Of a DNA stretch of 24,746 nt, positions 14,624 through 22,864 are shown in pieces (position 1 is the first letter of the stretch; each line of letters opens with the position of its first letter). The stretch covers positions 1 to 24,746 of the forward strand of contig CAJUDA010000019.1 of the NCBI GenBank assembly GCA_910584875.1. The letters run 5' to 3'. The stretch comes from an uncultured Eubacterium sp. (lineage in GTDB: Bacteria > Bacillota > Clostridia > Lachnospirales > Lachnospiraceae). The notes below the pieces were generated by a model that was given only the letters and a program-made list of their open reading frames with translations, was not told the DNA's origin and did not search any database. The translations under genes and the position numbers were made by a program.

Positions 14624-16378
14624 ATGTATTACGAAGAAGATTTTGTGGAGGAGGTCCGTCAGCGCAGTGATATCGTGGACGTGATCTCATCTTATGTGAA
14701 TCTGAAACGGACAGGCAGTAATTATGTCGGTCTGTGTCCTTTTCATAATGAAAAGACCGCATCGTTTTCTGTAAGTCCCGGCAAACAGATGTATTATTGT
14801 TTTGGCTGTGGCGCCGGCGGAAATGTCTTTACCTTTCTGATGGAATATGAGAATCTCACCTTTGTGGAGGTGCTGGAACAGTTAGCTGAAAAGGCGGGTC
14901 TGGAGCTGCCCCATCAGAGTGATTCGGCGGCAGACCGCAGACGGAGGGATCTGAGGGATTCGGTCCTGGAGGTAAATAAACTTGCCGCCAACTACTATTT
15001 TTCAAGACTGAAGTCAGAAAAAGGAAAAACAGGGTATGATTATCTGACGGGGCGTGGTCTGACACCGGAGACTATAGTTAAATTCGGGCTGGGGTATTCG
15101 GATGCAAATCTGTACCGTTATGTAAAAAGCAAAGGTTATACGGATCAGATTTTAAAAGAGACCGGGCTTTTTACCTATGACGAAAAAAGAGGGCCTTATG
15201 ATAAATTCTGGAACCGCGTTATGTTTCCGATCCTTGACAGAAATAACCGGGTGATCGCTTTTGGCGGGCGGGTTATGGGGGATGCGAGACCGAAATACCT
15301 GAATTCCCCGGAGACAGTCGTTTTTGATAAGAGCAGGAATCTGTATGGACTGAATTTTATCCATGGCAGACAGGAGGGTGTGATCATCTGTGAGGGATAT
15401 ATGGATGTGATCGCCCTGCACCAGGCAGGCTTTACCAATGCGGTGGCATCGCTGGGGACAGCATTTACCAGTCAGCACTGCAGCCTGCTGAAGCGTTATA
15501 CGGATCTTGTGTATCTTTGTTATGACAGTGACGGGGCGGGAGTGAAAGCTGCCCTCCGCGCCATTCCGATGCTGAAAGCAACAGGCATACGTGTCAAAGT
15601 GATCGATATGCAGCCATATAAGGATCCCGATGAGTTTATGAAGGGACTGTCAAAAGAAGCGTTTGAGGAACGGATCCGGGAAGCAAAAACAAGCTTTTTT
15701 TATGAACTGGACCATCTCAAAAGGGACTATGATATGCAGGATCCTGAGGCGAAAACCAGATTTATGAATGAAGTGGCTAAAAAATGTTTAACCTTTGATA
15801 ATGAGATCGAACGAAATAACTATATGGAGGCGTTTGCCAGGGAATACGGGGTGCGGCTGGAGGATTTCAGGAAGCTGACAGCATATCACAGCGCCCGGAT
15901 GGTCGGCATTGATTATGAGAAGAGAATACAGGGACGGGAGCAGAAGGACAGGAAAGGATCCGGAGAGGACGGGATCGCCCAGAGCCAGGGGATCTTTCTG
16001 ACATGGCTGAGCAACCACCCGGAATTATTTGAGAAGACGAAAGAGGTCATCTCCGTAGAGGATTTTGTTGACGAACCCTATCATCAGGTGGCGGAGATGA
16101 TGTATGAACAGTTTTACAAAGAAGGTGCAGTGCAGCCGGCAGTGATCATTAGCAGATTCCAGAGTAAGGAAGAACAGTCGCTGGTGGCGGGACTTTTTAA
16201 TAAAGAAATCAAAGAGCTCACACGGGACGAAGAACAGAAAAAGGCGGTAAACGAGGTGATCCGCAGTATTAAGAGATACAGTCTGGATCACCGCAGCCGG
16301 CATGTGACCGATATGGGAGAGCTCCAGCATTTGATTGAAGAGAAAAAAAGACTACAGACATTGCAGATTATGCTATAG
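14624..16378 (+). CDS. dnaG: DNA primase DnaG
   Basis: Makes RNA primers at the replication fork with the DnaB-type helicase. The 584 residues have the usual three parts. The N-terminal CHC2 zinc finger uses Cys38, His41, Cys59 and Cys62 (CPFHNEKTASFSVSPGKQ region). The TOPRIM catalytic domain has EGYMD at 257-261 and DSDGAG at 301-306, the acidic metal ligands. The C-terminal helical region from about 440 is a helicase-binding domain, more variable. The ATG is preceded by a weak GGTGG site, 33 bases after dgt. It runs directly into rpoD, the classical macromolecular synthesis arrangement. Confidence 0.98.
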   Translation: MYYEEDFVEEVRQRSDIVDVISSYVNLKRTGSNYVGLCPFHNEKTASFSVSPGKQMYYCFGCGAGGNVFTFLMEYENLTFVEVLEQLAEKAGLELPHQSDSAADRRRRDLRDSVLEVNKLAANYYFSRLKSEKGKTGYDYLTGRGLTPETIVKFGLGYSDANLYRYVKSKGYTDQILKETGLFTYDEKRGPYDKFWNRVMFPILDRNNRVIAFGGRVMGDARPKYLNSPETVVFDKSRNLYGLNFIHGRQEGVIICEGYMDVIALHQAGFTNAVASLGTAFTSQHCSLLKRYTDLVYLCYDSDGAGVKAALRAIPMLKATGIRVKVIDMQPYKDPDEFMKGLSKEAFEERIREAKTSFFYELDHLKRDYDMQDPEAKTRFMNEVAKKCLTFDNEIERNNYMEAFAREYGVRLEDFRKLTAYHSARMVGIDYEKRIQGREQKDRKGSGEDGIAQSQGIFLTWLSNHPELFEKTKEVISVEDFVDEPYHQVAEMMYEQFYKEGAVQPAVIISRFQSKEEQSLVAGLFNKEIKELTRDEEQKKAVNEVIRSIKRYSLDHRSRHVTDMGELQHLIEEKKRLQTLQIML

Positions 16379-16392
16379 AAATGGAGGAAAAC

Positions 16393-17526
16393 ATGGATAA
16401 TAAGAATACGAATGCAGAAGAACAACAGCGTATGCTGGTGATCCTGAATCATCTTGTGGAGCTGGGAAAGAAAAAGGATAACCTTCTTGATTTTGAGGAA
16501 GTAGAAAAATCCTTTGCTGCGGAGAATATTGATCTGGATGCGGAAAAAACAGAAAAGGTTTTTGAGTATCTGGAGAATAAAGGTATTGTAGCAATGGTCC
16601 CGGACAGCGACGCAGATGACTCCATTATTCTGGATGTGGATGACGAGCCGACCGAAGAGGAATTAGAAAATATAGAGCTGGCAGTCCCGGATGGGATCAG
16701 CATAGAGGATCCGGTCCGTATGTACCTGAAAGAGATTGGGAAGGTGCCTCTTCTGACTGCTGAGGAAGAAAAAGATCTGGCGATGAAGATGGAGCAGGGC
16801 GATCCGAATGCCAAGAAACGTCTTGCTGAGGCAAATCTGCGTCTGGTGGTCAGTATTGCCAAGCGTTATGTGGGGCGGGGCATGCTGTTCCTCGATCTGA
16901 TCCAGGAGGGAAATCTGGGGCTGATCAAGGCGGTGGAGAAATTTGATTACCGCAAAGGCTATAAATTCAGTACCTACGCCACATGGTGGATCCGTCAGGC
17001 GATCACACGGGCGATCGCCGACCAGGCGCGTACGATCCGTATTCCGGTGCATATGGTGGAGACGATCAATAAGCTGATCCGTGTGCAGAGACAGTTATTA
17101 CAGGAACTGGGGAGAGAACCCTATCCGGAGGAAATTGCAGGCAAGATGAACCTTCCGGTGGAACGGGTGCGGGAAATCCAGAAAATATCGCAGGAACCAG
17201 TCTCTCTGGAAACGCCGATCGGAGAAGAAGAGGACAGTCATCTCGGTGATTTTATCCAGGATGATAATGTGCCGATCCCGGCAGAGGCGGCTGCCTTTAC
17301 GCTGCTGAAGGAACAGCTGGTAGAGGTTCTGGGCACGCTTACGGAGAGGGAACAGAAGGTGCTTCGTCTGAGATTTGGTCTGGACGACGGAAGGGCACGG
17401 ACACTGGAAGAAGTGGGGAAAGAGTTTGACGTCACCCGTGAACGCATCCGTCAGATCGAGGCAAAGGCTCTCCGCAAACTCCGTCACCCGAGCCGGAGCC
17501 GGAAACTGAAGGATTATCTGGACTGA
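16393..17526 (+). CDS. rpoD: RNA polymerase primary sigma factor
   Basis: Main vegetative sigma factor (SigA/RpoD), 377 residues, a typical Firmicute length. An acidic N-terminal region 1.1 (about 1-95) is followed by region 1.2 (DPVRMYLKEIGKVPLLT, 106-122), region 2 with the -10 recognition segment around DYRKGYKFSTYATWWIRQAI (185-204), region 3 (about 225-300) and region 4 with the helix-turn-helix at about 337-363 ending RERIRQIEAKALRKLR. The start is the ATG at 16393, using GGAGGA just before it; the ATG at 16381 overlaps that site. It ends with TGATG, overlapping trmK by one base. Confidence 0.98.
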   Translation: MDNKNTNAEEQQRMLVILNHLVELGKKKDNLLDFEEVEKSFAAENIDLDAEKTEKVFEYLENKGIVAMVPDSDADDSIILDVDDEPTEEELENIELAVPDGISIEDPVRMYLKEIGKVPLLTAEEEKDLAMKMEQGDPNAKKRLAEANLRLVVSIAKRYVGRGMLFLDLIQEGNLGLIKAVEKFDYRKGYKFSTYATWWIRQAITRAIADQARTIRIPVHMVETINKLIRVQRQLLQELGREPYPEEIAGKMNLPVERVREIQKISQEPVSLETPIGEEEDSHLGDFIQDDNVPIPAEAAAFTLLKEQLVEVLGTLTEREQKVLRLRFGLDDGRARTLEEVGKEFDVTRERIRQIEAKALRKLRHPSRSRKLKDYLD

Positions 17527-18227
17527 TGGATCTGTCAGTGCGTCTGCAGATGAATGCGGATCTGATACCCGCCGGGTGCCGTCTGGCGGATGTTGGATGC
17601 GATCATGGGTATGTACCCGTTTATCTGGCAGAAAGAAATTTATGCAACAAAATACTGGCGCTGGATGTGAGGGAGGGTCCCCTTGCCGCTGCCAGAAGAA
17701 ATATCAGGGACGCCGGACTCACAGACCGGATCGAATGCCGGCTCAGCGATGGGCTGAAGGGGCTGGAAGCAGGGGAAGTGGATACACTGCTGGCGGCAGG
17801 CATGGGGGGCATGCTGGTCTGCAGGATCCTGGAACAGAGCCCCGATGTGCTGACTGGTATCCATACACTGGTTTTGCAGCCGCAGTCTGATTTCCGGGAA
17901 GTGCGGAAAAAAACAGAGCTGCTTGGATTTGGGATCAAAGACGAATGTTGTTGTCTTGACGATGGCAAATGGTATCTCGCCATCCGGGCATCACGCAGCG
18001 GGCGGTCGCAGATGTCACGGACCGAAGAAGAATACCGGTATGGATGGATCCTGCAGGAGAAAAATGATCCGCTCTATCATTCTTATCTTTTGGGAGAGAG
18101 AGAAAAGCTGCAGAAGATCCTGGAAAAGCTGCAGGCGATACATATTGCCCGCCGGTCCGGAGAGAGGATCCTGGAACTACAGAAAAGCCTGGATCTGCTG
18201 GATGTGACCTTATCCCGTTTTTCATGA
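17526..18227 (+). CDS. trmK: tRNA (adenine-22-N1) methyltransferase
   Basis: SAM-dependent enzyme that methylates N1 of A22 in tRNA, of the TrmK/YqfN family. The 233 residues show motif I ADVGCDHGYVPVYL at 21-34, the acidic LALDVREGPL strand, and LAAGMGGMLVCRIL and LQPQSD typical of the family. A helical C-terminal extension from about 180 fits the coiled-coil tail of TrmK. Its start overlaps the rpoD stop as TGATG, so translation is coupled. In many Firmicutes a Nif3-like gene (yqfO) follows trmK; here it does not. Confidence 0.95.
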   Translation: MDLSVRLQMNADLIPAGCRLADVGCDHGYVPVYLAERNLCNKILALDVREGPLAAARRNIRDAGLTDRIECRLSDGLKGLEAGEVDTLLAAGMGGMLVCRILEQSPDVLTGIHTLVLQPQSDFREVRKKTELLGFGIKDECCCLDDGKWYLAIRASRSGRSQMSRTEEEYRYGWILQEKNDPLYHSYLLGEREKLQKILEKLQAIHIARRSGERILELQKSLDLLDVTLSRFS

Positions 18228-18267
18228 ATATAAAACGGATGAATCATTTTATGAGAGGTGTGGTATA

Positions 18268-19917
18268 TTGGTAATTACATTAGAAAATTCACAAATTTCC
18301 TGTGAGGAAAATACGACATTGTATGATCTGAGCCAGGAATACCAGAAAAACTATGAATATCCGATCATTGTGGCAAAGGTAAATGGTGAGATCCAGGAAC
18401 TGTACCATGAGGTGGCGGAAGGGAGCCAGGTTGAATTTTGTACGACTCAGGACAGCGACGGTAACCGTGCTTACATAAGAGGACTTTCCATGCTGCTGGT
18501 AAAGGCAGTCTGCAAGGAGATACCAAAAGAAGAACGGGGGCAGGTGGTGATCCATTTCTCACTGGACAGCGGATATTTCTGCCAGCTGACAGGGAAGGTC
18601 AGGACCGATCAGGAGCTGTTGCAGCGCATTGAGGCGAGGATGCGTAAGTATGTCAGAAAAAATATGCTGTTCCAGAAACGGGTGATCCGCACGCGGGATG
18701 CCAGACAGCTGTTTGAGAAACTGAATATGACCGGCAAGAGCAAGCTTATGGAATACCGGAGAAATTCTCGCATGACAGTGTATGATCTCGGTCATTTTAC
18801 AGATTATTATTATGGGGCCATGCCATACAGTACCTCGATCCTGGAGCATTTTGAACTGCGTCTGTTTGAAGATGGCTTTGTCTTTGTGGCGCCGAGGCGG
18901 GAGGCACCTACGACGATGCCGGAATTCCATCCCAGTATCAAACAGTACCGGACAATGCAGATGGCGAACGAGTGGCACCGCAAGCTTCAGGTGGCGACAG
19001 TGGGAGAACTCAATGAGGCGATCGTAAAAGGGCAGTTTCAGGAACTGATGCTGACCCAGGAAGCGCTTCATGAAAAAAGGATCGGAGATATCGCGGAAGA
19101 GATTGCCGGAAAAGGATGCCGGATCGTGACGATCGCCGGTCCGTCATCATCTGGAAAAACTACGTTTTCCTATCGGTTATCGACCCAGCTGAAGACACTG
19201 GGGCTGACACCGCACCCGATCGCCCTGGACGATTATTTTGTGAACCGGGAAGATACACCGAAGGATGAAAAGGGCGATTATGACTATGAGTGCCTGGAGG
19301 CGATCGACATCAGGCAGTTTAACGCAGACCTTATGGCGCTTTTGCAGGGAAAAGAAGTACAGCTTCCCACCTATAATTTCATTACAGGACTCCGGGAATA
19401 TGACAAACCTCTTCTGAAGATCGGGGAGGGAGACATTCTTGTGATTGAGGGGATTCATGGCCTCAATGACAAATTGACATATGCCATCCCGCGGGAAGAC
19501 AAATTTAAGATTTATATCAGTGCGCTCACAACGCTGAATCTGGATATACATAACCGGATTCCCACATCAGAAGCCCGGCTGATCCGGCGGATCATACGGG
19601 ATGCAAGAACGAGAGGGAATTCGGCACAAAAGACGATCTCCATGTGGGATTCCGTCCGCAAAGGGGAGCAGCATAATATTTTTCCTTTTCAGGAAGAGGC
19701 GGATGCCATGTTTAATTCCGCACTGATCTATGAGCTTGCCGCCATGAAACTGTATGCGGATCCGGTACTCTTCCAGGTACCGAGGGAATCAAAAGAATAT
19801 GCGGAGGCACAGCGTCTGCTGAAATTTCTGGATTATTTTATTCCGGTGGACCCGCATGATGTACCGCTAAATTCCATCTTGCGTGAATTTATTGGTGGTG
19901 GTATACTTTTAAATTAG
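18268..19917 (+). CDS. Nucleoside (uridine) kinase with TGS/ThrRS-like N-terminus
   Basis: Fusion protein of 549 residues common in Clostridia. The N-terminal about 60 residues look like a TGS domain (TLYDLSQEYQ, VAKVNGEIQEL), and residues about 65-230 resemble the second additional domain of threonyl-tRNA synthetase. The C-terminal half is a phosphoribulokinase/uridine-kinase fold with Walker A GPSSSGKT at 291-298, ALDDYF about 27 residues later, and ILVIEGIHGLN. It would phosphorylate uridine or a related nucleoside with ATP or GTP; the role of the synthetase-like part is unknown. It starts at a TTG preceded by GAGAGGTG, 40 bases after trmK. The rnpB promoter lies near its end. Confidence 0.9.
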   Translation: MVITLENSQISCEENTTLYDLSQEYQKNYEYPIIVAKVNGEIQELYHEVAEGSQVEFCTTQDSDGNRAYIRGLSMLLVKAVCKEIPKEERGQVVIHFSLDSGYFCQLTGKVRTDQELLQRIEARMRKYVRKNMLFQKRVIRTRDARQLFEKLNMTGKSKLMEYRRNSRMTVYDLGHFTDYYYGAMPYSTSILEHFELRLFEDGFVFVAPRREAPTTMPEFHPSIKQYRTMQMANEWHRKLQVATVGELNEAIVKGQFQELMLTQEALHEKRIGDIAEEIAGKGCRIVTIAGPSSSGKTTFSYRLSTQLKTLGLTPHPIALDDYFVNREDTPKDEKGDYDYECLEAIDIRQFNADLMALLQGKEVQLPTYNFITGLREYDKPLLKIGEGDILVIEGIHGLNDKLTYAIPREDKFKIYISALTTLNLDIHNRIPTSEARLIRRIIRDARTRGNSAQKTISMWDSVRKGEQHNIFPFQEEADAMFNSALIYELAAMKLYADPVLFQVPRESKEYAEAQRLLKFLDYFIPVDPHDVPLNSILREFIGGGILLN

Positions 19918-19937
19918 TTTCAATTAATATGTATAAT
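19909..19937 (+). promoter_or_regulatory. Probable rnpB promoter
   Basis: A consensus TATAAT at 19932-19937 lies just before the RNase P RNA; the -35 position 17 bases upstream is a weak TTAAAT (19909-19914) that overlaps the last codons of the kinase gene. Transcription would begin at about 19940-19944, at the start of helix P1. Confidence 0.55.
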
Positions 19938-20287
19938 ATGAGCAGTACAGGTGATCGCACCTGTTCATGAAAATGAACGGGTGAGGAAAGTCCGGGCTTC
20001 GCAGGGCAGGATGCCGGATAACGTCCGGTGGAGGTGACTCCCAGGCTAGTGCAACAGAAATATACCGCCACGGCCTTCCCCGTGGTAAGGGTGGAATGGC
20101 GGGGTAAGAGCCCACCGCCTTACTGGTAACAGGAAGGGCACATGTAAACCCCATCCGAAGCAAGACCAAACAGAGAGCGATACGGCGGCCCGTCGTGCTC
20201 TCGGGTAGGTCGCTAGAGCCTGCTGGCAACAGCAGGTCCAGATAGATGATCACTCAACGACAGAACCCGGCTTATCGTACTGCTCAT
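19938..20287 (+). ncRNA. rnpB: RNase P RNA
   Basis: Catalytic RNA of RNase P, which removes tRNA 5' leaders. Universal core segments are present: GAGGAAAGTCCGGGCT at about 19983-19998 and CAGAACCCGGCTTA at about 20261-20274, which pair as P4. P1 is formed by ATGAGCAGTAC (19938-19948) with GTACTGCTCAT (20277-20287). P3 is an 11-bp arm with a GAAA loop (about 19958-19983), and P18 is CCTGCTG-GCAA-CAGCAGG (about 20219-20236). The layout suits a bacterial type A RNA. P1 is followed by TTTTCATTT, which may end transcription. Confidence 0.97.
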
Positions 20288-20317
20288 TTTCATTTAAGTA
20301 AGAAAGGATATTGTGAT

Positions 20318-22297
20318 TTGATCGAAGAGAGATATAAGCTTGCCATGGAACGGATCCGCGGGTTTGCCGGGGAAGACATGGGTATATATACCGATTATGT
20401 CAGGCAGACAGCGCATTTGTTTGATCTTATGGCAGAAAAAATATCCGGTACTGCATCGGATCTGATTGCCCTGAACGGGCAGTTATATCAGGATGTCGCG
20501 GGGGATGCCTATGAGACATCCTATGCCAATCCCGCCTATGCCGTGAAACAGTTTGGCAGGAGGACAGGGCAGTATCTGTGCTGGTTTCACACCAGATGCC
20601 GTGATGCCATCATACCGGCATTTGAAAAAGAGATCGATGAGGTTACGATCCGTATGGAACTGTTTCTGCAGGCAGTATCGGTACTGATGACGGAAGAGGA
20701 GACAGACCGGTGCCTGAAGGAAACGATGTACTATTTTGTCCATGATTATGATGAGGAATTCATGGAGAAAAATATCAGACAGATGCTCTGCCCGGATCAG
20801 ACACTTGTCTATGATCTTGTGATGAACAGTGATCTGCAGGATCCTTCTTATCTGTACCGCTATGGGAACTATATTTCAGAAAATGAAAAGAAAATATCAG
20901 AATATCTCTCAGGGCTTTCCGGGGATGCACTGGCTTCCATGGCAGCGACTTATACGGAAGGATACCGCAAAGGCTTTGAGATGGCAGGCATTGACCTGTC
21001 GCAGAAAAAAACAGTTCAGATCCACTACAACATCGGTTTTGAACCGATGGTCCGACAGGCGGTATACCAGTTTGAAGAGATGGGACTGAAACCGGTATTT
21101 TCCAGAAAAAGCTGTGTGACCAGCACTTCGCCAAACCGGCAGTTCCCCTATGACCACCGTTATGATGATGCGTTGTTTCTAAATAAAGCGCTGGTACAGG
21201 AGCGGCTGAAAAACGCGGAGAAAATATTTGAGAAATACCGGGAGGAGGCTGCCGTCTATGCCGGACCGGCAGTGATCGAAGTATTCGGCGAGAAGCTTTT
21301 TATCCCGGTGACAAAGAAAGAGAGTCCGTCATATAACAAGGAACAGGAACAGCTTTCTGTGGAATACAGGAGAGATTATTCACTGATCCAGAACCGCTAT
21401 ATTCCGGAGGATTCTTACAGCTTTACGATCATTGCCTATCCGGTGCCGGAGATCGGGGATCAGTTTGAAGAGATCTTCCGCGAGACAGTGGAGATCAATA
21501 CACTGGATATGGAGAAGTACCGGAGAATCCAGCAGGTATTGATCGATACACTGGATCAGGGAGATTATGTGAGCATAACCGGGCGAAACGGCAACCGTAC
21601 GGATCTGAAGGTCATGCTGCATGATCTGGAGGATCCGGCTGCACAGACAAATTTTGAGAATTGTCTTGCGGATGTTAATATTCCGGTGGGGGAGGTGTTT
21701 ACTTCGCCCAGACTCAAAGGGACAGATGGGCTGCTCCATGTGAAACAGGTTTATCTGAATGAGCTGTGTTACAAGGATCTGGCGGTCACGTTTGAGGATG
21801 GCATGGTGGCCTCCTATACCTGTTCCAATTATGAGGAGGAAGAGGAAAACAAAAAATATCTGAAGGAAAATGTATTTCGTAACCGGGATACACTTCCCAT
21901 GGGAGAATTCGCCATCGGGACTAATACGGCGGCGTTTGTGATGGGAAGGAAGTATGGGATCGAAGCCAAACTGCCGATACTGATCGCAGAGAAGACAGGT
22001 CCGCATTTTGCGCTCGGGGATACCTGTTATTCCATGAGTGAGGATGTCGTTCTGCACAATCCGGACGGTAAGGAGATCGTGGCGAAGGATAATGAATGTT
22101 CCCGGCTGCGCCATACCGATATGGCAAAAGCGTATTTTAACTGTCATACGGATATCACGATCCCTTATGATGAACTGGGCGATATTGTCGTCCATACAAG
22201 AGATGGCGGGAGTATCGTTCTGATCCGGGAAGGCAGGTTTGTCCTGCCCGGTACGGAGAGTCTGAACCAGGCGCTGGATGATTATGGGACAAAATAA
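20318..22297 (+). CDS. M29-like metallo-aminopeptidase
   Basis: Protein of 659 residues whose C-terminal half resembles peptidase family M29 (AmpS/AmpT). Candidate metal and catalytic residues in the expected order are Glu459 (VGEVFTSP), Glu530 (MGEFAIGTN), His563 and Tyr571 (GPHFALGDTCY), and His610 with Asp612 (CHTDIT). About 220 extra N-terminal residues, mainly helical and charged, have no family I recognise. I favour the TTG at 20318, with AAAGGA 9 bases upstream; the in-frame ATG at 20246 lies inside rnpB and would code through its 3' end. It is followed by purE after 37 bases. Peptide trimming in the cytoplasm is inferred; no signal peptide is seen. Confidence 0.75.
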   Translation: MIEERYKLAMERIRGFAGEDMGIYTDYVRQTAHLFDLMAEKISGTASDLIALNGQLYQDVAGDAYETSYANPAYAVKQFGRRTGQYLCWFHTRCRDAIIPAFEKEIDEVTIRMELFLQAVSVLMTEEETDRCLKETMYYFVHDYDEEFMEKNIRQMLCPDQTLVYDLVMNSDLQDPSYLYRYGNYISENEKKISEYLSGLSGDALASMAATYTEGYRKGFEMAGIDLSQKKTVQIHYNIGFEPMVRQAVYQFEEMGLKPVFSRKSCVTSTSPNRQFPYDHRYDDALFLNKALVQERLKNAEKIFEKYREEAAVYAGPAVIEVFGEKLFIPVTKKESPSYNKEQEQLSVEYRRDYSLIQNRYIPEDSYSFTIIAYPVPEIGDQFEEIFRETVEINTLDMEKYRRIQQVLIDTLDQGDYVSITGRNGNRTDLKVMLHDLEDPAAQTNFENCLADVNIPVGEVFTSPRLKGTDGLLHVKQVYLNELCYKDLAVTFEDGMVASYTCSNYEEEEENKKYLKENVFRNRDTLPMGEFAIGTNTAAFVMGRKYGIEAKLPILIAEKTGPHFALGDTCYSMSEDVVLHNPDGKEIVAKDNECSRLRHTDMAKAYFNCHTDITIPYDELGDIVVHTRDGGSIVLIREGRFVLPGTESLNQALDDYGTK

Positions 22298-22334
22298 TGA
22301 AGACAAGATTGATATTGGAATGGAGGATAAAATT

Positions 22335-22847
22335 ATGGCTAAAGTAGGTATATTGATGGGAAGTGATTCGGATCTTCCGGTAATGAAGAAAGCAGCGGAT
22401 ATGTTAGAAAAATTCGGTATTGAGTATGAGATGACGATCATCTCTGCCCACCGTATGCCGGATACGTTTGTTGCGTATGCCACGGGGGCAGAAGAGAGAG
22501 GGATCGAAGTGATCATTGCCGGCGCCGGCGGAGCAGCGCATCTTCCGGGAATGTGTGCGGCGCTCTTTGATCTCCCGGTTATTGGCATCCCGATCCACAC
22601 AAAAAGTCTTGGTGGTGTGGACAGCCTGTACTCAATTGTCCAGATGCCATCCGGTATCCCGGTTGCCACAGTTGCCATTGACGGGGCAGCAAATGCAGCG
22701 ATCCTGGCAGCGAAGATCCTTTCTGTATCTGACCGGGATCTTCGTACCAGATTAAAAGATTACAAAAAGGAAATGAAAGACGGAGTGCTGGCAAAGGCGG
22801 AGAAGCTGGACCAGCTTGGTCATGACGCCTACATCGCGCAGATGTAG
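22335..22847 (+). CDS. purE: N5-carboxyaminoimidazole ribonucleotide mutase
   Basis: Class I PurE of 170 residues, which converts N5-CAIR to CAIR in purine synthesis. The substrate loop MGSDSDLPVM at 8-17, the catalytic His39 in SAHRMPD and GAGGAAHLPGM at 63-73 are all present. The ATG at 22335 is used because GGAGG (22322-22326) lies 8 bases upstream; an in-frame ATG at 22278 overlaps the aminopeptidase end and lacks a site. It is co-directional with the aminopeptidase gene and has no other purine gene beside it here, so it is either an isolated purE or the operon is elsewhere. It converges on the carboxypeptidase gene. Confidence 0.98.
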   Translation: MAKVGILMGSDSDLPVMKKAADMLEKFGIEYEMTIISAHRMPDTFVAYATGAEERGIEVIIAGAGGAAHLPGMCAALFDLPVIGIPIHTKSLGGVDSLYSIVQMPSGIPVATVAIDGAANAAILAAKILSVSDRDLRTRLKDYKKEMKDGVLAKAEKLDQLGHDAYIAQM

Positions 22848-22858
22848 AAATCATCTGC
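22838..22858. terminator. Weak hairpin between convergent purE and dac genes
   Basis: GCAGATG (22838-22844) and CATCTGC (22852-22858) form a 7-bp stem with a 7-base loop that includes the purE stop codon. There is no T tract on either side, so a bidirectional terminator role is only possible. Confidence 0.3.
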
Positions 22859-22864
22859 CATTTC

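Noticed and set aside
19938..20287. Small protein gene or tmRNA in the structured region after the kinase gene
   Set aside because: The conserved P4 segments and P1 closure identify it as RNase P RNA; there is no tRNA-like end or tag frame.
21380..22678. 432-codon open frame on the minus strand across the aminopeptidase and purE
   Set aside because: It crosses two well supported genes on the other strand and its composition shows no domain; a shadow of their codon use.
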